64,000 nt of DNA from Tolypeutes matacus (Eukaryota; Chordata; Mammalia; Cingulata; Chlamyphoridae). The notes under the pieces are model-generated. The model ran no database searches and had not been told where the DNA came from. It saw nothing but the letters and a program-made list of their open reading frames with translations. The stretch is from positions 63,907,373-63,971,372 of the forward strand of contig JAKSZT010053887.1 of NCBI GenBank assembly GCA_026826555.1, given 5' to 3'. Made by a program: the position numbers and the translations under genes. Every line of letters starts with the position of its first letter. Position 1 is the stretch's first letter. Below are positions 1-11,010 of this stretch, one piece after another.

Positions 1-369
1 ATGGAAGAAGACCAGAGCAGTAAATTGCCATTCTCATCATATTATATCACGTATACCTGCTACCAATGTGAGGCTAACCTTAATTACCTAGATAAGGTAG
101 TGGTTGTTAGGTTTCTCAACTCTAATTTCCCCCCTTTCAATTCAGTAGTCTTATGAAGGAACTCACTACATGCACTTCATACTTAAGGGCGGGGTGGGGG
201 GTATATCGGGGCGGAAGGGTAGAGTTACTATCCATTTCAGAGTGAATGATGTATGCCTTTTGCATTTTCATATATATGTGAGAATAGAGTTGAAAATGTC
301 TAAAAAAGCCCACTGTAATTTCCAACTATAATGCATTGGATATATAGATAAATTTTGAGAAAACTGACA
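1..369. other. AT-rich sequence without a recognised feature
   Basis: No gene, RNA or repeat is recognised. A short G-rich patch lies near 187-226 (ggggtggggggtatatcggggcgg). Small open frames here have no family features. Confidence 0.5.
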
Positions 370-826
370 TCTTAACTACAGTGAACATTCTACTCCAGGA
401 ACATCCATATCTCTTCATTTACTTGGTTCTTCTTCAGTATTTCTCACTGGTGTTTTATAAGTATAGAGATCTTCCATATTTTTCTACATATCATATTTTT
501 ATGCTGTCTTTTATATCTTTTTCTTGCCTTTTGTACTTTCTAGATTCTTTAATACAACATTGGGGAGAAACGTTGAGTGAGAGTTGGCACCTTTGTCTTG
601 TGTGATATTAGAGAAAAGACAATCTTTATATCGAGATTTAATATGAATTTTGTAGTAGGTAGATGCTCTTCATAAGGTTGATGAAATTTTTCTGTTCCTA
701 GGGTTTTTACTTTATTTTTTCTTAACCAGGTGTAATATTTTAACTAGTGTTTTTAATATGTCTATTGAGATCACCATATGATGTTTCTATTTTATTCTAG
801 TGATGTGGTGAATTACATTGATTTTT
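370..826 (-). mobile_element. Old L1 ORF2 remnant, left part
   Basis: On the minus strand this resembles the reverse transcriptase region of mammalian L1 ORF2. Typical antisense wording includes 'tctattgagatcaccatatg' near 762-781, followed by a 'gatgtggtgaattacattga' stretch, the position where L1 ORF2 encodes the finger/palm of RT. It is heavily decayed, with stops in all frames. It resumes at 1,739 after a younger insertion, so the two parts are one ancient element. Confidence 0.6.
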
Positions 827-1738
827 TAAAAAAGAATTTATTGAAATATATCATTCATACATGAATATACACAAACAACAAGTGTTCAGTAAACACTGTG
901 AATTTACAAAGCAAACATGCATAACATCATACAGTGCTCCCACACATCACCCCACCACAAATACTTTGCATTATTGTGAAACATTTGCTGACAATTTATG
1001 AAAGAGCATCATCAAAGTATTACCATTAACTATAGTCCACAATTTCTCCCCTATACTTTTTTTTATTTTAAGGATTTATTTATTTATTTACTTTTATCCA
1101 TTTTTATCTGGCCCCCATTTTTGCTGCTTTTGTGTCCACTTGCTGGGCTACTCTCCGAGTCCTTTTCTTGCCCTCTCTTCTCATCCTTCTTCTCCTGTCT
1201 TCACTGGGATTCAAGCCTCGGAACCTCCGATGTGAGAGAGGCATCCTACTGCCTGTGCCACCTTACTTCCTGTTTTTTTTGGCGTGTCTCATTTTGGCTC
1301 TCCCTTGTGTCACTCTCCTGCTATGTCATAAACTTGCTGCGTGGCTCAAGGGCCTGACAACGTAGCTGTGTGCGGGACATGGAGAGCTCATCCACTTGCT
1401 GGGCTTGGTGGCGCACGCACGCACAGGGCCTGGAGGACCACACCTTCTATATTATTATTATTATTTTTAATTTTTACCGGGAGGTCCTGGAGATCAAACC
1501 CAGGTCCCTCCGTATGGGAGACGGACGCCCAACCATTTGAGCCACATCCGTAGCTAGAGTTACAGTCTTTTCCCCTACAGGATGGTCATATAACAAATCA
1601 GGATTAGTTTATCACCAGCATTCTAAAAACCAGACCTAGGGAGAAAAACTAGGTCTTGGAACTCATGCATGGTTTCTAATACAGTGAATGTTTAACTTAC
1701 CCTGATTATCACAAATTCAGGACAGTGAGAATATTCGC
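827..1738 (-). mobile_element. L1-family 3'-end insertion (antisense), carrying a SINE
   Basis: The insertion begins with a T/A-rich tail and continues with 'gaatttattgaaatatatca' and, near 1,021-1,042, 'taactatagtccacaattt'. The last phrase is shared with the L1 3'-UTR fragment at 56,880-57,245, so both belong to a related L1 3'-end family. The right-hand 180 bp (1,559-1,738) is probably the same insertion, but I do not recognise it on its own. A DAS-like SINE lies inside. The insertion sits in an older L1 and has a perfect 15-bp TSD. Confidence 0.65.
1060..1558 (-). mobile_element. DAS-type tRNA-derived SINE, apparently dimeric
   Basis: Read on the minus strand, the right end (1,480-1,555) is a tRNA-like head: 'gatgtggctcaaatggttgg' fits an A box and 'ctgggtttgatctccagg' a B box. 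This resembles the tRNA-Ala-related DAS SINEs of armadillos. A second head lies further in: antisense 'gtggcacaggcagtagg' and 'gaggcttgaatcccagtg' near 1,209-1,262. The left end has T-rich sequence with a (TTTA)n motif, the reverse of an A-rich tail. Two heads suggest a dimer or one SINE inside another. An imperfect duplication ('cccctata'/'cccctaca') may mark the TSD. Confidence 0.7.
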
Positions 1739-2060
1739 ATTACATTGATTTTTGAATGCTGACCCAAATATCCATTCTTGGAATAAACGCTGCTTTTAAT
1801 TAATATCTTAACCTTTTAAAAAATATCAAAATATTTGAACTGCTAACATTTTTAAGGGCTCTAATATAATTTCTGAATTATATTGATATATGATACTCTC
1901 TTGTAATATCCTTTTTCATGTTGGAATCAGTTTTATGAGAGTCTCATAAAATAAAATGGGGAATATTCTTTTCTCCTCTATTTCTGAAATATTTTGTGTC
2001 GGATTAGTATCATTTTTTTCCTTCTATTTGATAGGATTTTCCATTGAGAATCACTGGGTG
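1739..2060 (-). mobile_element. Old L1 ORF2 remnant, right part
   Basis: This continues the antisense L1 RT region after the 827-1,738 insertion. The phrases 'attgatttttgaatgctgac', 'aatcagttttatgagagtct' and 'tattcttttctcctctattt' correspond in order to antisense L1 ORF2 text upstream of the RT active site. Heavily decayed. The boundary near 2,060 is approximate. Confidence 0.6.
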
Positions 2061-2439
2061 TGTTTTTTGTTGTTGTTGCTGTTTTTTTGTTTTGTCACAG
2101 ACAACAGATGTATGAGAAAATCACTGACCTGTAGCTCCTTTATTTTAGTCTTTGTTAATGTATCACTAACTAGGGTATGCCACTTAGAACTTAATCTTTT
2201 TGGTTTTAATATAAGGCCTGAGCTATGTATCAACTGCCTCTCACTGGCAAAAATCAAATTTGCAAATCCTGTCTCCTTTATGTTGGTCAGCTGTTGATAG
2301 CTCTACTCAGCTCTTTCAGCCTCCCAGCTCTTGTTTTCCTTCAGAGCTCTTTGGAACCATGCCCAACAAATGTTCATATCAATGCTAGGGTTTGAGGAGA
2401 GAGTTCATATGCACATGTTTGCAGCTTCCACTCTGTGAC
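2061..2439. other. Unassigned sequence
   Basis: Possibly further decayed antisense L1 (T-rich near 2,060-2,100). I cannot assign it firmly and see no gene. Confidence 0.3.
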
Positions 2440-3045
2440 TCTCTCCTTACTGGGATTTGCCACCTTAATTTCTAGCTGTTCTTGCAGCTGTCAATTTCAG
2501 GCCCTGACTCCTTAAATCAGTAAATTTATGGTGTCGGCTTCACACCATGCTCGAGAGTATTTTCAAGAGAAAGTCTATATTAATGTGGCTTTCAACCACT
2601 ACCTTCTTTCAAGAGTCAAATTCCATTTGGTTTCTGCCTGCTTGTAGCAAATCCCCAGTTAACAAAGATGGGGGTTACTTTAGAATTCTGCCTACCACAG
2701 AGTTATCATAGGGGCTATCAATGACATTATTTTAATCATTAAATGCACAAAATATATACCAAAATGCCCCGGTGCTGTATTTAAAGGGTTGTCCCATCTG
2801 TAGTTCCCTCCTTACATGAATTCATTCTCCCATTTCTAGCTGTTCTGGTAGCCTCAAGTCCAGGCTCTGACTCCTTAGTCCAATAAGTTTATGGACTGCT
2901 TCAGCTCTGCTTTTCACATCCAAATGCTGTGCATCCTCTGAGGAAAAGTTGCATATATATGGATTTCACTCATAGTGTTTCCCTTCTTTCAAGGGTTAAT
3001 TCCCTCTAGTTTCTGCCAGCTTTTGGTAACTTTCCAAAAAGTTAA
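2440..3045. repeat. Diverged tandem pair of about 240-bp units
   Basis: Unit 1 (about 2,440-2,668) and unit 2 (about 2,805-3,045) match in the same order: 'tctagctgttctt' with 'tctagctgttctgg', 'ccctgactcctta' with 'gctctgactcctta', 'cttctttcaagagtcaaatt' with 'cttctttcaagggttaattc', and 'gtttctgcctgcttgt' with 'gtttctgccagctttt'. The offset is 364 to 380 bp. They look like an old direct duplication, perhaps part of an L1 untranslated region. No coding capacity is evident. Confidence 0.7.
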
Positions 3046-3837
3046 AAGAAAATATCTTGCCCAGTGTTAAAATTATTTACAGCAAGGTATTTAATGCAAT
3101 ACAAGTGAATCTGCTATTATTAGAAGCTGGAATACTCTGAGGGGCATTTTTATCAATTAAATATTCCTCCACCCCTTCTTTCCCTTAAAAAACAGTTCCA
3201 ATGCTTTTTTTTTTTTTTCCTTTTGTAGATAATATTTCTACATCTTTCTTAAAAGTTCACTGCTGCTGGTATACTTTGAACCATATATAAGGATTTAAAA
3301 AAAATGCTTCTTTTTCAATCTAATTCTACAGTTCAGATCACTGCTTTGCCACTGCTCAGGGTCTGGTTGGGCAATTAATCATAGATTGCATAGAAAGATA
3401 CAGTGAACCAAACACTTTTTAATATACCCTGACAAGCAAGTGGCTTAATTTCTATGTTTTAAGTCTTGTTCCACAGAGCCATTGATTTCACCAGATATTC
3501 TTTAGGGACACCACAATTGTTCAAATTTCACTTCAGATATATTTAACTCTTTTAAAAAGAGAATAGTGCACATACAAATGCATTATATGCGTAATTTTAA
3601 AACAGGAAATCTACCAACATATTAATTCCTTTTCCTGAATAAATTATTTTATTTTAGAATTTAGAATAAAGCTTATTCTATCATCTCTGTTCAGCTGAAT
3701 TTATGTGAGATGAGATCTTAACAAAACTATTACCACATGGGACTAACAAGTAATGTATGTTCTACTTTTGGAATACTTTTCAAATCTGAGTCTCTTTATC
3801 CAAATCTACCTGCCACTGACTTAATTTATCCTTTCAT
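3046..3837. other. AT-rich sequence, no recognised feature
   Basis: A poly-T run lies near 3,206-3,219. No gene, RNA gene or repeat family is recognised. Confidence 0.4.
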
Positions 3838-4451
3838 AAAAAGGTTATGATAGGAGTTCCAGGAAAATGGCATCATTGTAGGTAGGCACTGCCCAGATCT
3901 TTTGTAAAAAATGCCTGAGAAGGGACAAAATCCTACCTGAGTGAGTTATTTTGGGAATCCATAGAGCAGGAGGCTTCAGGGCATCAATCCAGAGGGAGCT
4001 GGACAAAGAGATAAAGAGCCCAATGGAAAACCATGAGTTGTTCGTCCCTATGGCTAGAAATGGCAGACAGCTATGCCCCACTCTCAAGGCAAAAATACTC
4101 TGTGTACCTCCTGGCTCTCACCAGTGAGCTAAGTTGGGGAGGAGTATTACCTGGGAGGAAGAGTGGGTCTGGTGAAGGGTGAAGAGTGGTTTCCTTTCCG
4201 TGCATTTGGACACCTGAGCCCCCTTTGAATTTCAGAGTGGATACTAGCCAGAACTGAGGAAAGGGGACACGGGAATCTGCTCAGGCAGGCTGTCACACCC
4301 AGCCACCCTGGGATAAAGGAACTTGGCCAGGAAAGCAGCAGAGACAGGCAACTAACTAGCCCAGATGCTGAAAACTATTAAAAGTCCAACTCCCTTAAGG
4401 GAAATGGGGGCATGAAGAGTCCAATAAGCTTTCAAAAGCATATTTAGTCTA

Positions 4452-4527
4452 TAGAGCTGCTGTAGTGCAGTAGGGGAATTCCTGCCTTGCATATAGAAGG
4501 TCACTGGGTCAAGTCTTGTATACCTCC
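4452..4527 (+). other. tRNA-Ala-like segment in the L1-A 5' UTR (degenerate)
   Basis: Collinear with the clearer copy in L1-C (35,600-35,672): 'ggggaattcctgccttgcat' here against 'gagaattcctgcccagcata' there, then 'aggtcactgggtcaagtc' against 'aggtacctggtttgattc'. The B-box-like part is 'gggtcaagtct' and the end is 'acctcc'. The cloverleaf is no longer foldable with confidence, so I call it a tRNA-derived fossil and not a tRNA gene. Confidence 0.55.
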
Positions 4528-4755
4528 TAAGAGAAGGGATCCAGGGAGAGTTAAGGCACTGAGCTAACATCTTATGATAGGGAACTCATAGAATGAGTTT
4601 CTACTGTTTTGTTTTGTGGTTTTTTGGATTCTTTTTTCTTTTCTTTTATTTTTTTCGCTAAAACTGGACACATTACCTGCAGATGGGTAGGTTGCAGGGT
4701 GATTAACTTATGAGCATGAGCAGCCTGAGAAGATCTCTAGGAGCCTAAGAAGGAA

Positions 4756-5232
4756 AGCTGTTTTTCCTGGATTGCTTCTTTGTTGCTGTTTGTTTCTTGT
4801 TTATGGCTTTCCCTTTCTTTGTTACCTTATCTTCTTTTACTTATTTTTTCAAACTACTTTATTTCTCTTCATTCCTTCATTTTTCTGTCTTCTGACTTCC
4901 GTTGCTTTTCTTCCATTCCACCACTCTGGTTTGGTCTTCATTTTTTCTTATTCTCTCTCTCTCCTTTTTTTTTTTTTTTCTTTCCTTCTATTCTCTTCTC
5001 ATCTGTTTGGCCTTTTAATTCATCCTATTTTTCTTCTGTCTATTTTGTCTCTTGTTTTATTTTTTTCTTCTCCACCTCTTTTTATTCTTATTCCTTTGTA
5101 TTTTTTAATTATTTTTTGCTCATATTACTTAGTTTTCTAGCTCTTGCATGGTTCCTCTTCTAACTTTTTTATATTATTATCAATTTTATTCTTTTTTCTC
5201 TTCTTATTTCTTTCCTTTTTTTCTGGTCCTAA
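4756..5232 (+). repeat. Pyrimidine-rich tract upstream of L1-A ORF1
   Basis: About 475 bp are almost purely C and T on the + strand, with few purines. It ends abruptly at 'ctaatattgttttcaaggga', where sequence turns A-rich before ORF1. The same tract and boundary phrase occur in L1-B and L1-C, so it is an inherited part of the L1 5' UTR and not a local microsatellite. The hydrophobic open frames across it are artefacts of composition. Confidence 0.85.
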
Positions 5233-5386
5233 TATTGTTTTCAAGGGAACACAGACAACTGCAAGGATACAGAATAAGAGAAACCAACTATCAAAAATTA
5301 ACGTTACTACACAAAGAAACAACTAAATAAAACCCTATAATACAAAAGGAAACTAACCAACAAAATAAGCCCATCAAGATAAATAG

Positions 5387-6334
5387 ATGCCCAGACACCA
5401 ACAAAAAATTACAAGCCATACTAAGAAACAGGAAGCAATGGCTCAGTCTAATGAACAAACTAAAAACAGGAGGAGATGCAGAGTGTGGAACAACTAAACA
5501 AGGAAGTCCAAACAAATATCATGAATCAACTTAATGAAGTGAAGGGAGAGATAAGAGATATTAAGAAGAAACTAGGGGAATATACTGAAAAAATAGTGAA
5601 CATACATAAAAAGATAACGAATACGATGGTGATGAATGGCACAATGCAAGAAATAAAAAATATACTAGAAGCACATAAAAGCAAATTTGAACAGGCAAAG
5701 GAAAGTATCAGTGATGTGGAAGACAATACATCTGAAATCAGACAGATAGTAGAACAGATAGATAAAAAGATACAGAAAAAATCCGGCAAGGACTTAAGGA
5801 TTTGAATGACAACAGAAAATGTACAAACATACACATTATAGGCATCCCAGAGGGAGAAGAGAAGGGAAAGGGGGCAGAAGGAGTTTTGGAGGAAATAATG
5901 GCTGAAAATTTCCCAACTCTATTGATGAACATGGACGTACACATCCGGAAATGCAGTGCACCACAAACAGTATAAATCTTAACAGGCCTACACCAAGACA
6001 TATACTTCTAAAATTGTCCAATGCTCAAGACAAAGAGAGAATACTAAAAGCAGCAAGAGAAAAGAGATCCATCACATAAAGTGACACTCAATAAGAGTAA
6101 GTGCTGACATCTCATTGGAAACCATGAAGGCAAGAAGGCAGTAGTATGACATACTTAAGTGGTAAAAGAAAAAATTCCCAGCCAAGAATTCTGAAGCCAG
6201 CAAAGATGGCATTCAAAAATGAGGAAGAGTTCAAAATATTCACAGATAAACAGAAATTAGGAGACTGTGTTAATAAGAAACTTGCCCTTCAAGAAATACT
6301 AAATGGAGTTCTGCAGGTTGAAAGGAAAAAATGA
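5387..6334 (+). pseudogene. L1-A ORF1 (RNA-binding ORF1p), frameshifted
   Basis: In living L1s ORF1p is a trimeric nucleic-acid chaperone that coats L1 RNA in the cytoplasm. The start at 5,387 is collinear with the L1-B start and is followed by an in-frame Met at 5,438. One base is missing near 5,465 relative to L1-C, so the coiled-coil part continues in another frame from 5,476 (e.g. VKGEIRDIKKKLGEYTEKI). The RRM-like motif NIHIIGIPEGEE-type text appears near 5,824-5,865 after another frame change. The carboxy-terminal part (ILKPAKMAFKNEEEFKIF) lies at 6,146-6,334. At least three frame disruptions are visible, so no full protein can be made. Confidence 0.85.
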
Positions 6335-6424
6335 GAGAGAGAGTTGGAGGAGAGTGTAAGAATAACTAAAAAGATAAAAAGAGAAATAAAAACAACATAT
6401 GGCATACATAAACCTAAAGAAAAT

Positions 6425-9400
6425 ATGGCTAATATAAGTAGTTCCTCAACAGTAATAACATTTAATGTTAGTGGATTAAACTCACCAGTCAAGAGACACA
6501 GATTGGCAGAATGGATAAGGAAATATGACCCATCTATGTGCTGTCTTCAAGAAACTCATCTAAGACCCAGGGATGCAAGAAGGCTGAAGGTGAATGTTTA
6601 GAACACAATATTACATGCAAACAATAATCAGAAAAGTGCAGGAGTAGCTCTACTAATATTGGGCAAAATAGTTCAATGCAAAACTTGTAAGAGACAAAGA
6701 AGGACACTACATATTAATAAAAGGGGTAATCAATCAAGAAGAAAGAGCAATCATAAATATTTATGAACTTAATCAGGGCATCTCAAAATACATGAGGAAA
6801 ACATTGAAAAAGCTAAGTGGAAAAATAGATACCTTTAAATTATAGTAGGGGACTTTAATATACCATTATTACCATTAGACAGAACATCTTGACAGGGGAT
6901 CAATAAAGAAACAGAAACCTTAAATAATACACTAGAGGATCTGGACCTAATGAACATATACAGAACCTTACACCCAAATACAGTGGGATACACATTGTTT
7001 TCAAGTACTCCAGGAAAGACCACATGCTAGGCCACAGGACAATTCTCAATAAAATCAGAAAGATAGAAGTTGTACAAAATAATTTCTGTGACCATATTTG
7101 AAAAATTGTATGCTAACAAGATGGATAATTTAGAGGAAATGGATAAATTTCTAGAAACACACAAGCAGCCAACATTGATGAAAGGAAAATTTGATGAACT
7201 CAACAGAGCAATGTCAAGTAATGAGATACAATTAGTCATCAAAAACCTCCCAACTATGAAGAGCCCAGGACCAGAAGGTTTCACAGTTGAATTCTACCAA
7301 ACATTCTGGAAAGAACTAACACCAATCCTGCTTAAAGTCTTCAAAAAAATAGAAGTGGGGAGAACATTGCTTAACTCATTCTATGATGCCAACATCACCC
7401 TAGTATCAAAGCCAAACAAAGATGCCATGAGAAAGGAAAACTATAGAACAATCACTCTAATGAACATAGATGCTAAAATCCTCAACAAAATACTTGGTAA
7501 GCATATTTAACAACACATCAAATGAATTATACACCATGAAAAAGTGGGTTTCATCCCTGTTATGCAAGGATGATTCAACATAAGAAAATCAATTAATGTA
7601 ATACACCACATAAACAGATCAAAAGAAAAAAAATCACATGATCATCTCTATAGATGCAGAAAAAGCATTCAACAAAATACAGCATCCTTTCCTGATAATA
7701 ACACTTCAAAAGACAGGAATAGAAGGATACTTCCTCAACATGAAAAGGGTATATATGAAAAACTCACAGCTAATGTCATACTTAATGGTGAAATCCTAAA
7801 AGCTTTCCCTCTAAGAGCTGAAACAAGGCAAAGATACCCACTTTCACTGCTTTTATTTATCATTATGTTAGAAGTACTTGCTTGAGCACTTAGACAAGAA
7901 AAAGATATCAAAGACATCCAAATTGGAAAGGAAGAAGTAAAAATTTCGCTATTTGAAGATGACATGATCCTATACATAGAAAGCCCCAAGATCTCTAAAA
8001 CAAAGCTTCTAGAATTTATAAATGAGTTCCATAAAGTGGCAGGTTATAAGGTCAATGTGCAAAAAATCAGTAGCATTTCTGTACACCATTAATGAGCAAT
8101 CTGAGGATGAAATCAAGGGAAAAAATCCCATTTACAATAGCAACTAAAAGAATCAAATACCTAGGAATAAATTTAACTAAAGATGTAAACAACTTATATG
8201 CAGAAAACAACACAACACTGTTAAAGGAAATAAAAGAAGACTTAAATGATGGAAGAATATTCCCTGTCCATAGATAGGAAGACTAAACATTATTAAGATG
8301 TCTATCTTACGCAAACTGATTCACAGATTTAACACAATCCCAATAAAAATTACCACAGCATTATTTACTGAATTGGAAAAGCTAATTATGAAATTTATTT
8401 GGAAGGGCAAGAGGCCTGATTAGCCAAAGAGGTATTGAAAAAGAAAAATGTAATTGGAGGAATCACACTACTTGACTTTAAAACATACTAGAAAGGTACA
8501 GTGGTCAAAACTGCATGGTATTGGCACAAGAATAGACATACTAACCAATGGAATTGGATTGAGAGTTCTGATATAAATCCTCACATATCTAGTCAACTGA
8601 TATTTAACATGGCCACCAAGCCCATTCAACTATGAGAGAATGGCCTCTTCTACAAATGGTGCTTGGAGAACTGGATGTCCACATCCAAAAGAATGAGAGA
8701 GGAACACCATCTCACACCTTATACAAAAATTAGCTTAAGATGGATCAAGGATTTAAATATAAGAGCCAGGACCATAAAGATCTTGGAAGATAATGTAGGG
8801 GACCATCTACAGGATCTTGTATTAGGAAATGGTTTTACGAACTTTACACCCAAAGCACGAGGAGCCAATGAAAAAAAATAGATAAATGGGACCTCCTCAA
8901 AATTAAAAACTTTTTCACCTCAAAGGAGGTTGTCAAGGAAGTGAAAAGACTTCCTACTCAATGGGAGAAAATATTTGGTAAACATATATTTGATAGGGGC
9001 CTAATATCCAGCATATATGAAGAAATCCTACACCTCAAAAATAAAAAGACAAACAACCCATTTAAAAAATGGGCAAGTGATTTAAATAGACAGTTCTCCA
9101 AAGAAGAAATACAAATGACTAAAAAGCACATGAAAAGTTGCTCAACATCACTAGCTATTAGGGAAATGCAAATCAAAACTACAATGAGATATCATCTTAC
9201 CCCCATTAGACTGGTGGCTATTAAAAAAACAGAGGACTACAAGTGTTGGAGAGGATGTGGAGGAATGGGAACCCTTATCCACTGCAGTTGGGAAGGTAGA
9301 ATGGTACAGCTATTGTGGAGGAGAGTTTGGTGGTTCCTCAGGAAGCTAACTATAGAACTACCATATGATTCAGCAATCCCACTGCTGGGTATATATCCAG

Positions 9401-9675
9401 AAGAATTGAAAGCAGGGACACGAACAGATATATGCACACCAATGTTCATAGCGGCATTATTCACTATTGCCAAAAGTTGGAAATAACCCAAATTCCCATC
9501 AACAGATGAATGGTTAAACAAAATGTGGTATATATGTATAATGGAATATTACTCTGTGTAAGAAGGAATGCAGTGTTAATACACAGGATAACATGGATGA
9601 ATCTTGAAGACCTTATGTTAAGTGAAGCAAGCCAGGCACTGAAGGACAAATATTACATGACCTTACTGATACGAA
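6425..9675 (+). pseudogene. L1-A ORF2 (endonuclease/reverse transcriptase), broken and internally deleted
   Basis: ORF2p normally nicks target DNA and reverse transcribes L1 RNA. The start Met at 6,425 opens an endonuclease domain (VSGLNSPVKRHRLAEWIRKY, then CCLQETHL with the catalytic Glu) that stops at 6,601. About 540 bp between endonuclease and RT are missing at 7,093-7,098 compared with L1-B and L1-C. RT motifs follow: KSPGPEGFTVEFYQ, and the catalytic box reads FEDD instead of FADD (about 7,950-7,962). The zinc-knuckle-like CWRGCGGMGTLIHC lies near 9,242-9,285. Many stops and frameshifts; a clear pseudogene. The C-terminal end is approximate. Confidence 0.9.
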
Positions 9676-9867
9676 TTAAGCAAATTCAGCAGACTCACAG
9701 AGCTAGAGTCTGGAAGGTAGGTTTACAGCAGACAGAAAGGTAGATGAAGTTTGTGAGCCAATGCACATATGGGCAAAATCTATGATAAGATGGACAGATG
9801 TAGTTGTGCAGTGGACAGGCATGATAGTGGTGCAGTGATGCTATTGGGTTGCATGGTGCTGGTTTGT

Positions 9868-9930
9868 GTGGGGGGAGTAGGGTGGGGAGGGTGGGTTGGG
9901 CTGTCCATGGAACTGGGTGGAGGGTTGGGG
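9868..9930 (+). repeat. G-rich block, possible G-quadruplex, L1-A 3' UTR
   Basis: Runs of three or more G are closely spaced: 'ggggggagtagggtgggg', 'agggtgggttggg', then 'gggtggagggttggggg'. L1 3' UTRs commonly carry such a polypurine G-rich block. L1-C has the equivalent at 41,722-41,782. Folding is predicted only from the run pattern. Confidence 0.75.
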
Positions 9931-10572
9931 GAATGAGCAGGTGAACTCTGGTGATCTGTGGATATGTAGTTAAAACTATAACGTTGGGAATGTTCTTTTG
10001 GCAAATATGGCAGCAAAGGGTTACTGGTTTAGGGTGTTGGATGTGGGGGACATGTGGGACAGGGATCTAGGGAGTGTGTGAGTGTACATCTTGTCATAGT
10101 GTGTTATATCAGTGGGTGGAGACCCACATAATGAGTGGGAAAGTGTTGGGCTATCATCCTGGGGAGTCCTGCTATGTTCTCACATAGAGGAGCAGGAGTC
10201 TCTTGAGAGCATACGCAGTGCCTCACACGGGAGGACAGGCCTGTATGTCAAGCACTCAATGTTGTTGCCAGTAACTATGAATTCAGTTCTTCAAGGAGTG
10301 AAGCTGGGTGGTTGCTGTGGGTCCTGAGGGAGGAGTAGAATAGATGGAACATGGGACATTTTGGGAGGTGATGGAATTCTACTACATGATATTGCAATGA
10401 TGGATACAAGCCATGTTAAATTTCATCAAAATTTATAATAGTGTATAGTCCAAAATGTAAACCATAATGTAAATCATTGACCATGGTTAGTAACAATGTT
10501 TCAATATTTGTACATCAATATGATACATTTTATATGTATCATCCACATATAAAATGTTATTAATAGGGAAAG

Positions 10573-10670
10573 GGGAAAATGGGGAGGATGTTGGGTATAT
10601 GGGAATCCCCTATATTCTGCATGTGACTTTTCTGTAACATAAAACTTCTTTGAAGACAAAATGAAAAACA
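10573..10670 (+). other. First (upstream) 3'-end-like segment in L1-A
   Basis: The text 'ttgggtatatgggaatcccc', 'tatattctgcatgtgac' and 'taacataaaacttctttg' matches, in order, the real end of the same element ('catatggaaatcctctat', 'attttttgtaac', 'ataatctaagtatctt' at 13,022-13,076). It also matches the corresponding segment of L1-C (about 41,972-42,065). It looks like an ancestral L1 3' end that is now internal. Confidence 0.65.
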
Positions 10671-10884
10671 TGAGACACTGGGGGAATAGACAGAAGAAAA
10701 TGTCACTGTATATACAAAACAACAGATCTTATAATGATGAAAGACATAATGTCAAAATTTTTTAAAAAATATTTTTTCATTATATTTTACTATTCCAAAT
10801 TTTTTAATTTTTTAATTTTTAAAAATTACTTGTATTTTATTTCTTATTTTTAAAACTATCATTATTTCATTTTCTTATTAATTG

Positions 10885-11010
10885 TATTTGGTCATTTTGC
10901 TGGCTTCATTTTTTAAGAGGTTTTGAATCACAGAAGAGTTACAACTATGAGAGGGGAGGATCATTGGTGTGGGGTGTCAGTGATGGTGGATACATGGGAG
11001 GAGGTTCACC
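10885..11010 (+). repeat. Duplicated segment, copy 1, L1-A 3' UTR
   Basis: About 125 bp starting at 'tgtatttggtcattttgctgg' and including 'ggatcattggtgtggggtgt' and 'gatacatgggaggaggtt'. It repeats at 12,572-12,698. L1-C (42,294 onward) and L1-E have this segment only once, so copy 1 is the ancestral one. Confidence 0.8.

Larger units (their letters stand above)
812..1753. repeat. 15-bp target-site duplication around the 827-1,738 insertion
   Basis: The sequence attacattgattttt occurs at 812-826 and again at 1,739-1,753, flanking the inserted L1 3' fragment exactly. It shows that the old L1 ORF2 was split by target-primed reverse transcription. The duplication is identical in both copies. 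Confidence 0.85.
3854..5386 (+). promoter_or_regulatory. L1-A 5' UTR
   Basis: This spans from the TSD edge to the first in-frame ORF1 methionine. It aligns in order with the 5' UTRs of L1-C and, more weakly, L1-B and L1-F. In mammalian L1 this region carries the internal RNA polymerase II promoter; that role is from family knowledge. The YY1-like motif is degenerate (aaaatggcat). The copy is old, and promoter activity is unlikely. Confidence 0.7.
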
